NCBI GenBank assembly: GCA_016858145.1
Contig: JAEHOE010000080.1
Coordinates: 1-64,000 of the forward strand
Origin: Edaphochlamys debaryana
Lineage: Eukaryota; Chlorophyta; Chlorophyceae; Chlamydomonadales
Direction of reading: 5' to 3'
DNA: 64,000 bases
Under the pieces are notes generated by a model. The model was not told the origin of the DNA, made no database searches, and saw only the letters and a list, made by a program, of their open reading frames with translations. Below are positions 27,403 through 38,205 of this stretch, in pieces (position 1 is the stretch's first letter; each line of letters begins with the position of its first letter). The position numbers and the translations under genes are program-made.

Positions 27403-27984
27403 TTAGATCTCAGCCGGGCTCATCATGCGGCCAGCGAACTTGACCTTGATGGGGTTGACGTTCTGGCCGATGCGGCGCATGTTCTGGTTCACGCCCACGC
27501 GGCCAGCGTTGACCTTCTCGGGGTAGACACCGTCAGCGGGGTGGAGGTACTCCACCTTGCCGTCGGGGAAGACGCGGTAGAAGGCGGGGGTGAGCTTGAA
27601 CTTGGTGCGGAGCTGAGTCGTCAGAGCGAGGCACTGCTCCTTCTTGCCGAACTTCAGCAGGTTCGGGCCCGCGCGCATGATAGCAGCGCCACCGGTGGGC
27701 ATCTCGAAGATCTGCTCCTTCTTAGCCTCCCAGGTGATAACGTAGAACTCCTCGAGCTGAGCGTTGCGGAGGATGCCGCCAGTGCTGCCGCCGAAGATGG
27801 GGCTCGGGGTGTCCGGGTTCAGGGTAGGAGCAGTCCAGGCGGGCTTCTCAGCAGCCGGCTTGGCCGGGGCAGCGGCCTGCTCGGCGCGGACCGAGACCAC
27901 GCGGCGCGCAGGCCGGGCAGCGACCATGCGCGAGGCGGTGGCGCGGGTGGCAGTGGGAGCCTGGGTGCGCATGGCGACGGCCAT
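27403..27984 (-). CDS. psaD: Photosystem I reaction centre subunit II, chloroplast precursor
   Basis: Single-exon gene of 193 codons from ATG 27984 to TAG 27403-27405; psaD is also intronless in Chlamydomonas. PsaD is the stromal PSI subunit that docks ferredoxin and stabilises PsaC. The start at [10 protein letters not shown] is preferred over an in-frame Met eight codons upstream because it matches known algal PsaD. Residues 1-~34 are a transit peptide ending near VSVRA. The mature protein has the family hallmarks [97 protein letters not shown] and the C-terminal GRMMSPAEI. Nothing in it is broken. A damaged duplicate piece lies at 24294-24499. Confidence 0.98.
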   Translation of the reverse strand: MAVAMRTQAPTATRATASRMVAARPARRVVSVRAEQAAAPAKPAAEKPAWTAPTLNPDTPSPIFGGSTGGILRNAQLEEFYVITWEAKKEQIFEMPTGGAAIMRAGPNLLKFGKKEQCLALTTQLRTKFKLTPAFYRVFPDGKVEYLHPADGVYPEKVNAGRVGVNQNMRRIGQNVNPIKVKFAGRMMSPAEI

Positions 27985-28972
27985 TTTGGTCGAGTGGGGT
28001 GAAAGCACTGAGGTCAGCGACTACCAAGGCGCGCAACACGGTGTGGGGCGCCCAGGCTCCAAACTATGCCCCCCGCGGAGATGATGCGATCTCCCGTACG
28101 GCAATTTCGCGTTTGGGGCTTCTCGGGCCTGAGAAGGCTTGATTTTGGCTTGCAACTGAGCTCCTCATTGCAGGGCACGGCTGGGTGCAGGCTGCCGGCT
28201 CTCCGCGACGACCTGATTGGCAGGATCCTCACACGAAGCCCTCCGACACGCCTTGGCTTGCTAGCATTTCGGGCTGGGTTTGCGCTTGTAGGCCAGGACC
28301 ATCAGGTGCGATATCTTGACGGGGGGCGTGGGGCGCGACGGCTGCAAGCGCCTGTTGCGGACTTCAGCTTTGCTGCAGCAAGGGTCTGGGCAGCATTTAT
28401 TCAACGTGTTTACGTACACCTTACACGCCGAGACACTGCTTGGGCTCTTTGGGGTTCAAGAAGCTCGGGGGTCGCGGGCATGTGTCGGAAGTTCTGGGAA
28501 ACAGGCTTTTTGGCTCTCGCCTTTGGCCAAATGTTGGGCTGCGGCAACCGAGGATGCAACGAGCTCGTCGCAATTCAAGAACAGAGTCTCTGCGGCGGGA
28601 CATGCCGACGCCCTAGTTCTGTGCCGCGCGGGGCCTCGCGAGCATGCGAGGAGGTCGGGGGAAAGGGGTCACGCGGTGACCTTGCATTGCGGCCCTGGAG
28701 CTCGCGCGGAAGTGGCTGTGGCAACGAGGGGGGACGGGGGGGGGGGCTCGAGGGTTGCCGTGGACGTCGTGCGAAACCCGAGCCGACATTGGCGGCACAG
28801 CAGCTGTCCGGCGTCCAGGAAGCTCCTCTGCCAACAACAACAACGGACACGTCGTAGGCAACTCACATACACCCTCGCCCGCGTGCAGCAGATTGTCAAA
28901 GTATTGCTGCGCTGACGTCCGCGAGCTGTAACAAGCGACCGAATTGCAAGTGCGAGACGCTAAAAGCCCGCC

Positions 28973-31501
28973 ATGAACTTCGGGGGCCCCCCGCGAGGCG
29001 ATATGGCAGGGCCTAGAGGAGACGCTGACCCCATGCGGCCGAACGCTGCGCCGCCACCGTGCCCGCGCTGTGAGCTTGTCAAGTCCCAGGTGAGGCATAT
29101 CGTAGCTGCGGGCAGGGGCACCGGTGCGAGTGCGAGTCTGCATACACGACACTCGGTGCAGCGGGAGCAGGCATGGGGCAGCAGCGCGGGATGGCGTGTG
29201 GTCGCTAGCCGCCGTCCACCGACTGGATCAGTCGCTTGCCGGCAGGGCCACGGGGCAACACACACCCGGGGTTACGGGGGGGCGGACGCGCACGTTTCTG
29301 GGATCAAGGGGCATACCCAGGCTTCCTGGGCAGGGTGTCGAGGCACCGAGGCAAAGCCGCCCCCAAAGCTTGGGCCCCTGGGGTCCGTCACGCACGCACC
29401 AGGGAAAGCTTGATGGGCTGCTATGCGTTTTGAGTACCGGTGGTACCGGTGGTGGGGATGTCATCGGTGTGCCTGGCTGAGTTCTGGACTCCTGGCGCAC
29501 CTCATGCTGCGCTGCAGCAAGGGGGTGCGGTGAAGGGCAGAGTGTTGGGGGCAGGCCCAGCCGCGACCACAGCGTGCGTGCCTTGCGTGCGTCATTCAAG
29601 CGCCCGCAAAAGCTTTGCTGGCCTGTTGCGGGTGTGTCCAGCCGTGTCCTGGCGCACCTGATGCCGGGCGGCAAGGGTGTACAGTCAGCACAGCCAGCTG
29701 TCGGCAGCTGCGCCCGGGTCCAATGAGTTGCCCACCTGGGGCCCAGTCGGCCGCCGTCTCCAGGCGGAGGGACTACGTGGGCCTTCCACGGAGCAGCAGG
29801 GCCATGCGGCTGGCCGATGTTGGGGGCTCCGTTCAAGCGGCCTCACCGCTAAGGCCTCGGCGACCAAGCTAGCTTGCTTGGCACTCACGGCGCCTGCCGC
29901 GGGTTGCCCCAAACGTCTAGACCAGATCTGGATCTGGGGCGTGTCCGAGGGCTCGGGGTTGCTGACGCTTGCCTGGCTGCGGCGGATAAGCTACCACGTG
30001 CGATGTGGCTTCGGTAGCGCTTGGGTGGGCGGTGGTACCTGTGGCCCATGGGCTGCGAACGGGCGGTCCGGGAGCCTCGTCATTGGGGCAGCAGAGGCGT
30101 AGTTCAGCTGCGAGAACCGAAGGCGTGCCGGTAGTTCAGCGCGGGACCCGCCAGGGCCGGCAGCACACCTGTCTGAGACGTACGGACCTGCCCTGCAGCC
30201 AGCGCAGGCAGTCAGCCAGCCCCCAGCCACCTCCAGCTGCCATCAGCAGACCTTGCCCCAGACCGAACCGTAAGGTTTGGATTTCAGGACCGGCAGCCCA
30301 CGACAGCCTGCCCCCACCACTCCTTGCTCATGGGCGGGCGGCGGCACTCGGCGGCGCGAAGCGTACGAGCCTGGCACCCTCCGCCCTTGCCCTCACCAGC
30401 AGCCCCTCCCGGCTGGGATCCACCACCGCCCTCTGCCCCCACTTCCAGCACGCTTTGACGGCGCCGCAGCCGGCCATGCCGACTGGCCCCAAGGCCATGG
30501 AGCCTCAACGCGCGCACCCGTGCTTACCCCGCCCTGCCTTGCCCCGCCTGCCCCCAGGCCACCAAGACCGTTATCAACTACCAGAAGTCGCACCGCCGGA
30601 AGGTGGAGGCGCTGCGGGCGGAGCTCAAGTCGTCCAGGCAGCAGGTGGCTGGCGCGACGGGGGGGGGCGGGGGGCGGGTCGAGGTTAGGGAAGGGAAGGG
30701 AGGAGCGGGAGGGCAGGCGGGCCAGGCGGCACGTCGCTGGTGGGTTGCTGCACGAGCAGTGCTGGCGGTGTGGGGGTGCGGGGGCTGGCCATCCCGTGCC
30801 CCCGCTCAAAGTCGGCTCGCCGGGGAAGGCGCAGGCGTCAGGCGGGCCCCTCTGGCGGGAGCGGCTCCTGGGCAGCGGGGGAGGGGGCACAAGGCTGAGG
30901 ATTCGGCCGCTTGGACACAGTGGGGAGGACGGCGGATATGGACGGGGAGACGGACAGCGGAAGCACATAAAGTGCCGGCAGGCGGGCCGGGCAGGCTGCC
31001 TGCTCAGGCCTGCACGGGCTGACAAGATCTGGTGTGAAGTTGGGGGGCCCTCAGCAGCCAGTCGGGCGCACGCATCCAACGGGAGGCGGATGCGCTGCAC
31101 TGGGTCGTGCTGCAAGCGCACGGCAGAGATGCCACGAGCGCCGCGCTCTGCAGGCCCACTGCCCCCCTCGGCCCAGCTCGGCAGGCCCGCAACCCGCGCC
31201 TGACCTCTGCACCCGCTCGCTCAGCGGCGTCTGACACGTCCGCGCTCCCCCCGCCCCCTGCCGCGCTGCTCCGCAGGTCCAGCGCCTTCAAGGGCAACTG
31301 CGCTTCTACCGCTTTGCAACCAAGGCCATCCCGGCGGCGGCGCTGCTGGGCGGCGCCGCCTGGCTGTTGGCGCGGGTGCTGAGGCGCCGGGGAGCCGCTG
31401 GGGCGTCTGCGGGAGGCGACTCGGGAGGCAAGGCGGTAGCAGCAGCGGCGGCGGCTGAGGGGGAAGCGGCTGTGGAGGAGGAGGCGCCAGCGCAAGCATA
31501 G
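28973..31501 (+). CDS. Small coiled-coil protein with one membrane segment (142 aa), unknown function
   Basis: Three exons join in phase 0: 28973-29089 (ATG 28973), 30558-30644 and 31277-31501 (TAG 31499-31501). Introns have GTGAGG and GTGGCT donors with CCCCCAG and CCGCAG acceptors. The N-terminus is Gly/Pro-rich with a CPRC motif (residues ~33-36). Residues ~40-82 (KSHRRKVEALRAELKSSRQQ onward to QRLQGQLRFY) form a predicted coiled coil. A short hydrophobic helix follows (AIPAAALLGGAAWLLARVL, ~88-106), then an Ala/Glu-rich acidic tail. No family is recognised. Intron 1 is long (1.47 kb) and could hide another exon. It is divergent from psaD with 1 kb between starts. Confidence 0.65.
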
Positions 31502-31662
31502 CGCAGCAGGTTCCGCACTCGTCGTTGGCAGGAGGGGGCAACGAGCGGAGGAGGCAAGCGGAGGCCCGGGGCTCGAGCCGGTGGGCAGGGTGGTCTTGCG
31601 GCAGCTGGAGCAGCGGCGCAAGCAGGAGGGCGTCGGGACGGCGCGGGCCATGCTGCGCAGGG

Positions 31663-32008
31663 CGGCCCGAGCATTGCTCACACCAAGGATGTCGTGCGTA
31701 CCCGGGTGCGCACTACGGCTCTGTTCTTCTTGCACGCGTTGCAGCGCCACAAGTCGTGCGGCGCGCGCCGGATCCCAAGCCGACGCACAGCCGGCGCAGC
31801 GCCCGCCGGCCTGCGCCCGCCACTGCGCCTCAAGACGCCTTGGACGTACGGCACTTGTGAATGCGGGCAGAGAGTATTGCCCTGGGCTCAACTGAGTCCT
31901 ACAGTCGTCGCTGATAGTCGTGCCGGCTGTACACACTCACAGCGCAACTCGTTGGCTGCAGGCCACTACAAAAAGCCTAATGGTGAGCGCGCGGCGCCTC
32001 GCACGCCG
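31663..32008. repeat. Dispersed ~345-bp repeat, copy 1
   Basis: Direct repeat of 34152-34495, estimated over 90 percent identical by eye, with small indels around 31885-31930. It includes shared blocks such as GAGCATTGCTCACACCAAGG and TTGGCTGCAGGCCACTACAA. It lies just beyond the coiled-coil gene and may form part of its 3' UTR. Confidence 0.9.
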
Positions 32009-32655
32009 GCTGCTGGGACGGTAGGCACAGTCGATGAGGACAGCAGTTCGCGCAGATTGGGGCCTAGCCCGGACTGAGTTGCCGTCTGACTCGCGTTTGG
32101 GGAGGTATTCGTCCGGGCCATGGTGGTCTGAGGTGGCCCGAGTGCGCGCCTATCTTTCCGGGCGCCGGGGACGGGGACGGGACGGGGGCAATCCGCGTTG
32201 CGAGAAGGCGGTTATGTGCCTTCCTCCCAGGTTGAGATCCGTGTTGCACAGAGCGGGGGAGCGCTGACTGGCCTGCAGACACTGTGAAGGGCAGGCGTGT
32301 GGAGCTGCAGTGCGTGGCATGTCCTGGACGGGGACAGCAGGCGTGTTCACGATGATGCGGTTGATGTGGTTTGGCGAGGAGGCCAGGAATGCTTTCATTG
32401 CCCAGGGCCCAGGGATCTTGTGCCTTGACTGGGCTGCCTGCCTGTACGACCACCGGAATGGCCCCGGGCACGCAAGGGAAGGTATCAAACGGGTCGGCGT
32501 TGCCGCGTGCTGTTCCTGCTAAACCATGTGAAATTCACTAGAATGCGCTAGGATGCGGCGCTGGCGCTCTCAGGGGAGAGAACGCAAGAGGTTGGAGGAG
32601 GGCCGGGCGGTAGCTACTACTCTACTGAGGCCCAGCGGCGAGGGCTGTCTGCAGG

Positions 32656-32862
32656 CCAAAGCGCCGCCAGGGCTGCAGCAATGGCTCAGTCTGGCGTAAG
32701 CAGCCGCGGGAGAAGGAGGAGGCGGCCCGGGCTCAGCGAGAGCAGGGGAATCAGGAATGGCAGGAGAAGGCGAACAGGGAGTCTGCCGAGGCCAAGGCTC
32801 AGCGGGAGAAGCAGCGGCGGCTAGAGGCAGCGGCGGCGGCGGCGGACAGGGTTTGACCTGGA
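32656..32862 (+). pseudogene. Coiled-coil coding remnant
   Basis: A plus-strand frame reads KQPREKEEAARAQREQ, QEWQEKANRESAEAKAQREK then an Ala run and stop (about 32698-32862), strongly heptad-like and charged. No start, upstream exon or family match was found. It may be the last exon of an unrecognised gene or a gene fragment. Confidence 0.3.
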
Positions 32863-33589
32863 GGACAGGGTTTGAAGCAAGCGCCATGCAGCACAGTGCA
32901 CGATGGCACGCTTGGCTCCAGGCCCCTGGAGGACAGGGTATATAGCCGGCGTGCAACACAACTTGCAGCGTGCTGCAAGCGCACGTGGGCAAGGCCCGGT
33001 GGACCAGACGCCTGCTGCCCAAGGCATAGCAGTGAGCAAGCAAAGCGCAGAGCATGATTGCGCGTTACTGACAGGGTCTTGGGGGAACAGGGTTCACAGC
33101 AAAGCGCAGCAAGGGCACGCTCGGCTCCAGGATGCGATGGTTACAGCAGGAACCGCCTCCAGAAGGGGAGGGGTTGAGCGAGAGCGCCACCTACTGGGTG
33201 TGCCACCTGCACACCGACACCCACGCAACGTGACTGACTTTCGGTCGTCACACCACGTTGCTAGGGTCGGGCCCGTAGAGCCCCCCTCAGTACTATTCCA
33301 CTAATTCCGCTGTGCCTTTAATCATCGTCAATCAAGGCCAGGACGCCTGGGGGCTCCTGCACAGTCAATCTGCCACCTGAGACTCGCAGGAAAGGGTGGT
33401 CCGCCGGTATTGTCTCCCAGCCACTTGGTGGCCTGAGCGCAGCAAAAGAGTGAAGCGCTCCCCAAAACTCAGCTGACACCAACACACGTCCACGGTTCAG
33501 CACCAGGCCCGGGAGGACAGGGTAGGTTGCATGGTTGCTCTTGCTGTACCTCTGACCCCTGCCTTGTCCCGTCCGCCCCCGCAGCACAG

Positions 33590-33860
33590 TCACCATGCAG
33601 CAGTCCAGGGCGGAGTGGGGCACGGAGAGAGAGAGCTTGCACCCGTGGGGCACGGGCCCTCCCACCAGACTGACCAGAGACGCCTGGTGGCGGTTGGGTG
33701 CAGGACGGCCTGGTGGTGGTCGGGTGGGTAACGCTGGACAAGGGCCTGCCAAAGAGCAAGTGCACGGGCCGACCCCAAGGCGACCGTGTACCGACAGGTG
33801 AAGCGCAGTGGGCCCTTGGCAACATTTCGGCTAGTGGTGCAGCGCACAGTGGAAGGGCAC
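33590..33860 (+). pseudogene. Fragment of a duplicated coding segment (also at 47280-47710, minus)
   Basis: DNA around 33680-33850 aligns with the reverse complement of 47340-47660. Matching translations are LVVVGWVTLDKGLPKSKCTG here and RVVVRWATLAEGLPKSECTG there, and TVYRQVKRSG...LVVQRT here versus TVNRQVERSG...WVVQRT there. Here the two pieces lie in different frames, so this copy looks broken. The family is not recognised. Confidence 0.45.
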
Positions 33861-34151
33861 GCGGGCCCGGGGCCCGGTCGGGGGTGCGGGCCCGGTCGGT
33901 GGCGCCAGCGTGAGCTCGTTGGCTCGCTTGATGTAAGTCGTGGATTCGCTGAAGGGTCGCGAGCCCAGTTGTGCTAAAAAAAGCTAGTTTGCTCTAGCTA
34001 TGTCGCGGCGGGCTACCTGAATGCATATTGCCGCACTCTTACTAGCAGCGAACTGCCTGGTTACCCAACCAGTCATGTTAACGACAGACACTTGCTCATT
34101 TACCCGCTCTTGAGTAGCTCCCGCGCGTCCAGCGGCAAAGGCGGGCGGCGC

Positions 34152-34495
34152 CGGCCCGAGCATTGCTCACACCAAGGACGTCGTGCGCACCCGGGTGCGC
34201 ACTACGGCTCTGTTCTTCTTGCACGCGTTGTAACACCACAAGTCGTGCGGCCGCGCCGGACACCAAGCCGACGCACAGCCGGCGCAGCGCCCGCCGGCCT
34301 GCGCCCGCCACTGCGCCTCAAGACGCCTTGGACGTACGGCACTTGTGAATGCGGGCAGAGAGTATTGCCCAGGCGCGTGTTGCTAAGCATAGTCGTCGCT
34401 GGTACCGCGTGCACCTGTACACACTCACAGCGCAACTCGTTGGCTGCAGGCCACTACAAAAAGCCTAGTGGTGAGCGCGCGGCGCCTCGCACGCC
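34152..34495. repeat. Dispersed ~345-bp repeat, copy 2
   Basis: Partner of 31663-32008 in the same orientation, about 2.5 kb away, ending some 200 bp upstream of the P1 pherophorin start. It could carry part of the P1 promoter region. No terminal inverted repeats or coding content were seen. Confidence 0.9.
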
Positions 34496-34691
34496 GAACA
34501 TCGCCGAACCTCCCGGCTTGAACGCAGCTTAGCAGCAGCCTTAGACCACCCCTCAATTGCAAGAGTTTGACGTGTTACAGCACCGGAGAAGCTTGCGTGT
34601 TAGCAAAACTGCAGGCGCGACAGAGTCGTTCCTGTCGACTTGACACCTGGACTTCCGGCTTCTGCAGGCGGTCCAAGCTGCAAAGCGGACC

Positions 34692-37140
34692 ATGCGGCGC
34701 GCGGTGATTGCCGTGGCCCTGCTGGCCTTCGTGTGAGTGAGGGCGGCGCACGTTGGGGACAGAACTGCCAGCTGATGTCGGCTCGGGCGACAACCGGGGC
34801 GGGGTTAGCGCTCACAGCAAGCGAACAATTACACGAACATTAGCAGCCGCAAATCCACACTGCATCAATGTAGCAAGCGCTCGGCCGGGTGCGCGCGTAG
34901 GGGCGGGCGCTTGCCCTTCGCACGCTTGTGCGTCGGGCGCTAGGGGAAATGCGTCTGCAACTCGCGCCTTCAGCGCCTTGCTGGCTCGGCGTTGCATGAG
35001 TCTTAGTTGCTACTCTTTGTCGCGCCTCCACCTGGTACTCACCACGCTGCATTTCGCCTACGCAGGGCCGCGGCCAGCGCTCAGGACGAGGGGCGGACAA
35101 TCTTCCCCTACTCGACTTGCGACAAGCTGCAGCGTGACAGCGTGTACTCCGTGTCGGCCGCGACCGGCACTGGGCCGAAGATTTGCTGGACGATCCAGTC
35201 CACGGCGTCGCAGTGCAACCCGGCTAAGCCTGAGGACCGCTTCTGCTGCGGTGCTGACCTCCACAAGTTCGAGCTGGATGTTAGTAAGTCGATTGCCTTG
35301 TATCCTCTCCAGGGTAGAGCTGGGGCAAGCTTGGGCCGGCGGGGGTGGGCGGGGTTACTCGCGGGACGCTTGGGAATGTGAGGGACGGAGCACCCTTCCC
35401 CCTTGGTTTCCCCTTCAATACCAGCATTAACTCTTCCCCTTGCTTCCCCCGCTCCCCTCCAGAGCCCTCGTGCGCCAACAACTTCGAGGCCTGGGGCTAC
35501 CTGACCGCCCCCGGCTCGGACGAGGCCGTGAAGGTTGGCCGCGCCTACATCCGCGCCCCCCCGAACTCTGAGCCCGGCGAGGCCACCCTGTACGTGGCCG
35601 GCCTGGAGCTGACCCCCGGCACCGCTGACGGCTACGAGTTCTGCCTTAAGATCACCAAGGGCATGTGCAACTCGCTCACCAAGCTCAGCCCCGGCGGCGA
35701 GCTCTGGCAGGTTGCCCTGGTCGACACCACCCACGCGTGCTGCCCCGTCACCAAGTACGCTCCTCCTCCTCCTCCCCCGTCGCCCCCGGCTCCCTGCGAT
35801 GCTTGCCTGGTCTGGTCCGTCGACCACCAGGATGAGGACATTGTCGTGCCTTTCTTCGACAGCGAGGAGCGCTGCGACACCGCCAAGGCGGCCATCTCCG
35901 CCCTGCTGGCCCCCTTCCAGTCCGCCACCTCCGGCATCATTGCCATCACCACCCCCCCCACGTGCTCTGGCAACACCGTCCGCGTGTGCGTCCGCCTCTG
36001 GAGCGTTGAGGAGGGCGACCGTGTGTCTCGCGCCCTGGACAACCAGAACACCCTGCTGGTTGTGTTCGGCGTTGATGACTCGAACGACTGCCCGGCTAAC
36101 CTGGACGGCCTGCTCCTCAACCTGATCACCACCGACGAGAACGGCGTGCGTGACGATGAGTGCCTGGACATCTTCCAGGGCTTCGAGTGCCCCATGCTGG
36201 CCCCCCCCTTCCCCTACTGCGAGTGCGTCCGCAAGCGGTTCGTCACCCCCTTCGGCGTGTCCCCCGTTGTCACCAACCCCAAGCCCCGCAAGTACTGCGT
36301 GGCTGTCCACACCATGCCCGTCCTGAACGGCCGCGTGAGTAGGGTTGCGGGGCGGCACGGGGCGCATGCGGATGGCCATGGGGCCGTGCTCTGTGCTTCG
36401 TGGCTGAGCTCCTTGCTGTTTTGCCTGAGCGCTTCCTTCCTTCTGACCTTGTGTCTCTATCATTGCCATGCAGTGCAACGGCAAAGACAACTCTGCCGAC
36501 ACCATTGACAAGATTGAGTTCTGGTTCGACTACAAGCTGCGCTACGACCTGGACTACATTACCATTGAGACCACCACGGCCGGTGTCAAGACCATCACCC
36601 CCAAGGCTGGTGAGCATTGCCATGGGCACGGCTGGGGGTTTACCGGTTGGCGGGCTGGCTTGCAGTCGCACGAACAGCCAGGTCCCTCTACTCGCGTTGT
36701 CCTCGTGTGCCTGACCTTTGTCCCCCCCTTGCCCCTCCCTCCTCCCTTGCCCGACAGCCATCTGGGGTGTGCCCAAGGAGAACACCCTCAAGGTCTCCCA
36801 GCTGGGCTGGTCTGAGGCCGATGTTGAGGAGAAGGACCCCCAGATCTGCTTCACCCTGAAGCGCGGTGCCAGCTTCGATGACCTTGCCCTGGGCGCCAAC
36901 GTGTGGAGCTCCGTGTTCGACCCCGAGCAAGTGTGCTGCCCGGTACGTGACTGGCCGGGTGGAACGGCATCTGCTTCATTTGTGGGCGCGGGTTGGCTGG
37001 TTGTCGTCGTGATTGGGGGCCCCTGCACGTTCTGTGTCGGGCCAGCAGCGTTTCACCCTTTCGCCCAAACCTTGCGTGGTCTGACTTGACCCCTTCTGTT
37101 TCCCTGCCCTGCTCAGACGTACTTCGGCAGCGTCTATTAA
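34692..37140 (+). CDS. Pherophorin P1: two pherophorin domains separated by a Pro linker and spacer module (491 aa)
   Basis: Six exons, phases 2-1-0-1-0: 34692-34732, 35066-35283, 35463-36334, 36474-36609, 36758-36942, 37117-37140. The signal peptide is MRRAVIAVALLAFVAAASAQ. Pherophorin domain 1 (~27-182) has IFPYSTC, KICWTI, CC, LHKFELDV, EFCLKITKGMC and HACCPV. A short Pro linker (~186-196) is followed by the spacer module (~198-335): CDACLVW, CDTAKAAISALL, TPPTC, VRVCVRLWSVEEG. Domain 2 (FPYCEC onward) has KYCVAVHTMP, DKIEFWFDY, QICFTLKRGA, VCCP and ends TYFGSVY. It should be secreted to the cell wall matrix. P4 is its near copy, differing mainly inside the spacer module. Confidence 0.93.
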
Positions 37141-38205
37141 GCGCTGAGGCGTCACGTGACGGGCTCCGAAAGGAGTTCGGAGGCGCGTCAGCACTGAGCG
37201 CCGCACCAGGTTGACTGACCTGCTTAGTAGGGATTCGGGGTGGACGCCAAGCGGCCCGGCGTCTGTTAGATGGGAAGGGACAACCGCAGTTTTCTGCTCG
37301 GGGCCAGGGCGCTAAGGATGCGCATGTTTCGTGCTTCTCAAGGAGGGACTGTGTTGACGGATGGACTACCGTACAGGAATGGGGCACAGCGCGTGTGCGC
37401 GGCCCGTACGGCGCTACACCTGTGCTGAGAGGCACGGGTCGCCGGCTGACGATTAGAGCAAGGGCAGTTGCATTCAATGCAGCTCTGACCAGCCAATGTT
37501 GGGTTCGCTGCTGGGTGGGGTGTGGGTGTGTGTCGGCGAAGACGTGTCGGCGATCTGACATGAAAAGACCAAATCCGAAAGCGCTTGCCCGGCCCACAGC
37601 CTCGTCCTGTATCGATTAAATGCCTGGTGCATCCAGGAGCAAGGCGCCATGCCCTTCCAGCTGTGACCACTTTCGTCAGTCACTGGCTCGCTGCCCACTG
37701 AACTGATCTGACAACTGCCTTGGTAGCAGATCAGCCGAAGACCAGATGTCTGCAGCTCCCTCAGCAGCGCAGGGCAGCCTTGGTAGTCTCTACATCTCTT
37801 TCTACAGCATCAGCTACGCGAAAGCCAGAGGCCTCAGAGCTTCGGCCTTGACACACCATGCTGTGACCGGAGCCCTCTGCCCGGCAACGGCTTGAGCCCG
37901 GGGCGAGAGCATGAGCCGCAAGGCTTCTCCGCATGTTGCCCGCTCATTCCCTCTGGACCCTCATCGCCCTGCACCGGCGCCCAGCTTGTCTGCCTTCCCC
38001 CATCCTCGGCGGAGTCCTGTGTTGCAAGGGCAGCCCCTTTCCCCTACATCATCGTCCATGAGTCTACAGCAGCACCTCAAGTCACTCCCCCATGCAATCG
38101 CTTGCAATGTACGCCTGCTTTACTACCCCACACCACTTGAGGCCCCACGCCAAGTCAAGGCCGCGCTCCTCACACGCAGGACGCCTCACGCGCCAGCCAG
38201 GTAGA
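37141..38205. other. Intergenic between convergent P1 and GT47 genes
   Basis: Holds the 3' flanks of both neighbours. No gene, RNA or repeat was recognised, and no clear TGTAA signal was found for either gene. Confidence 0.5.
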
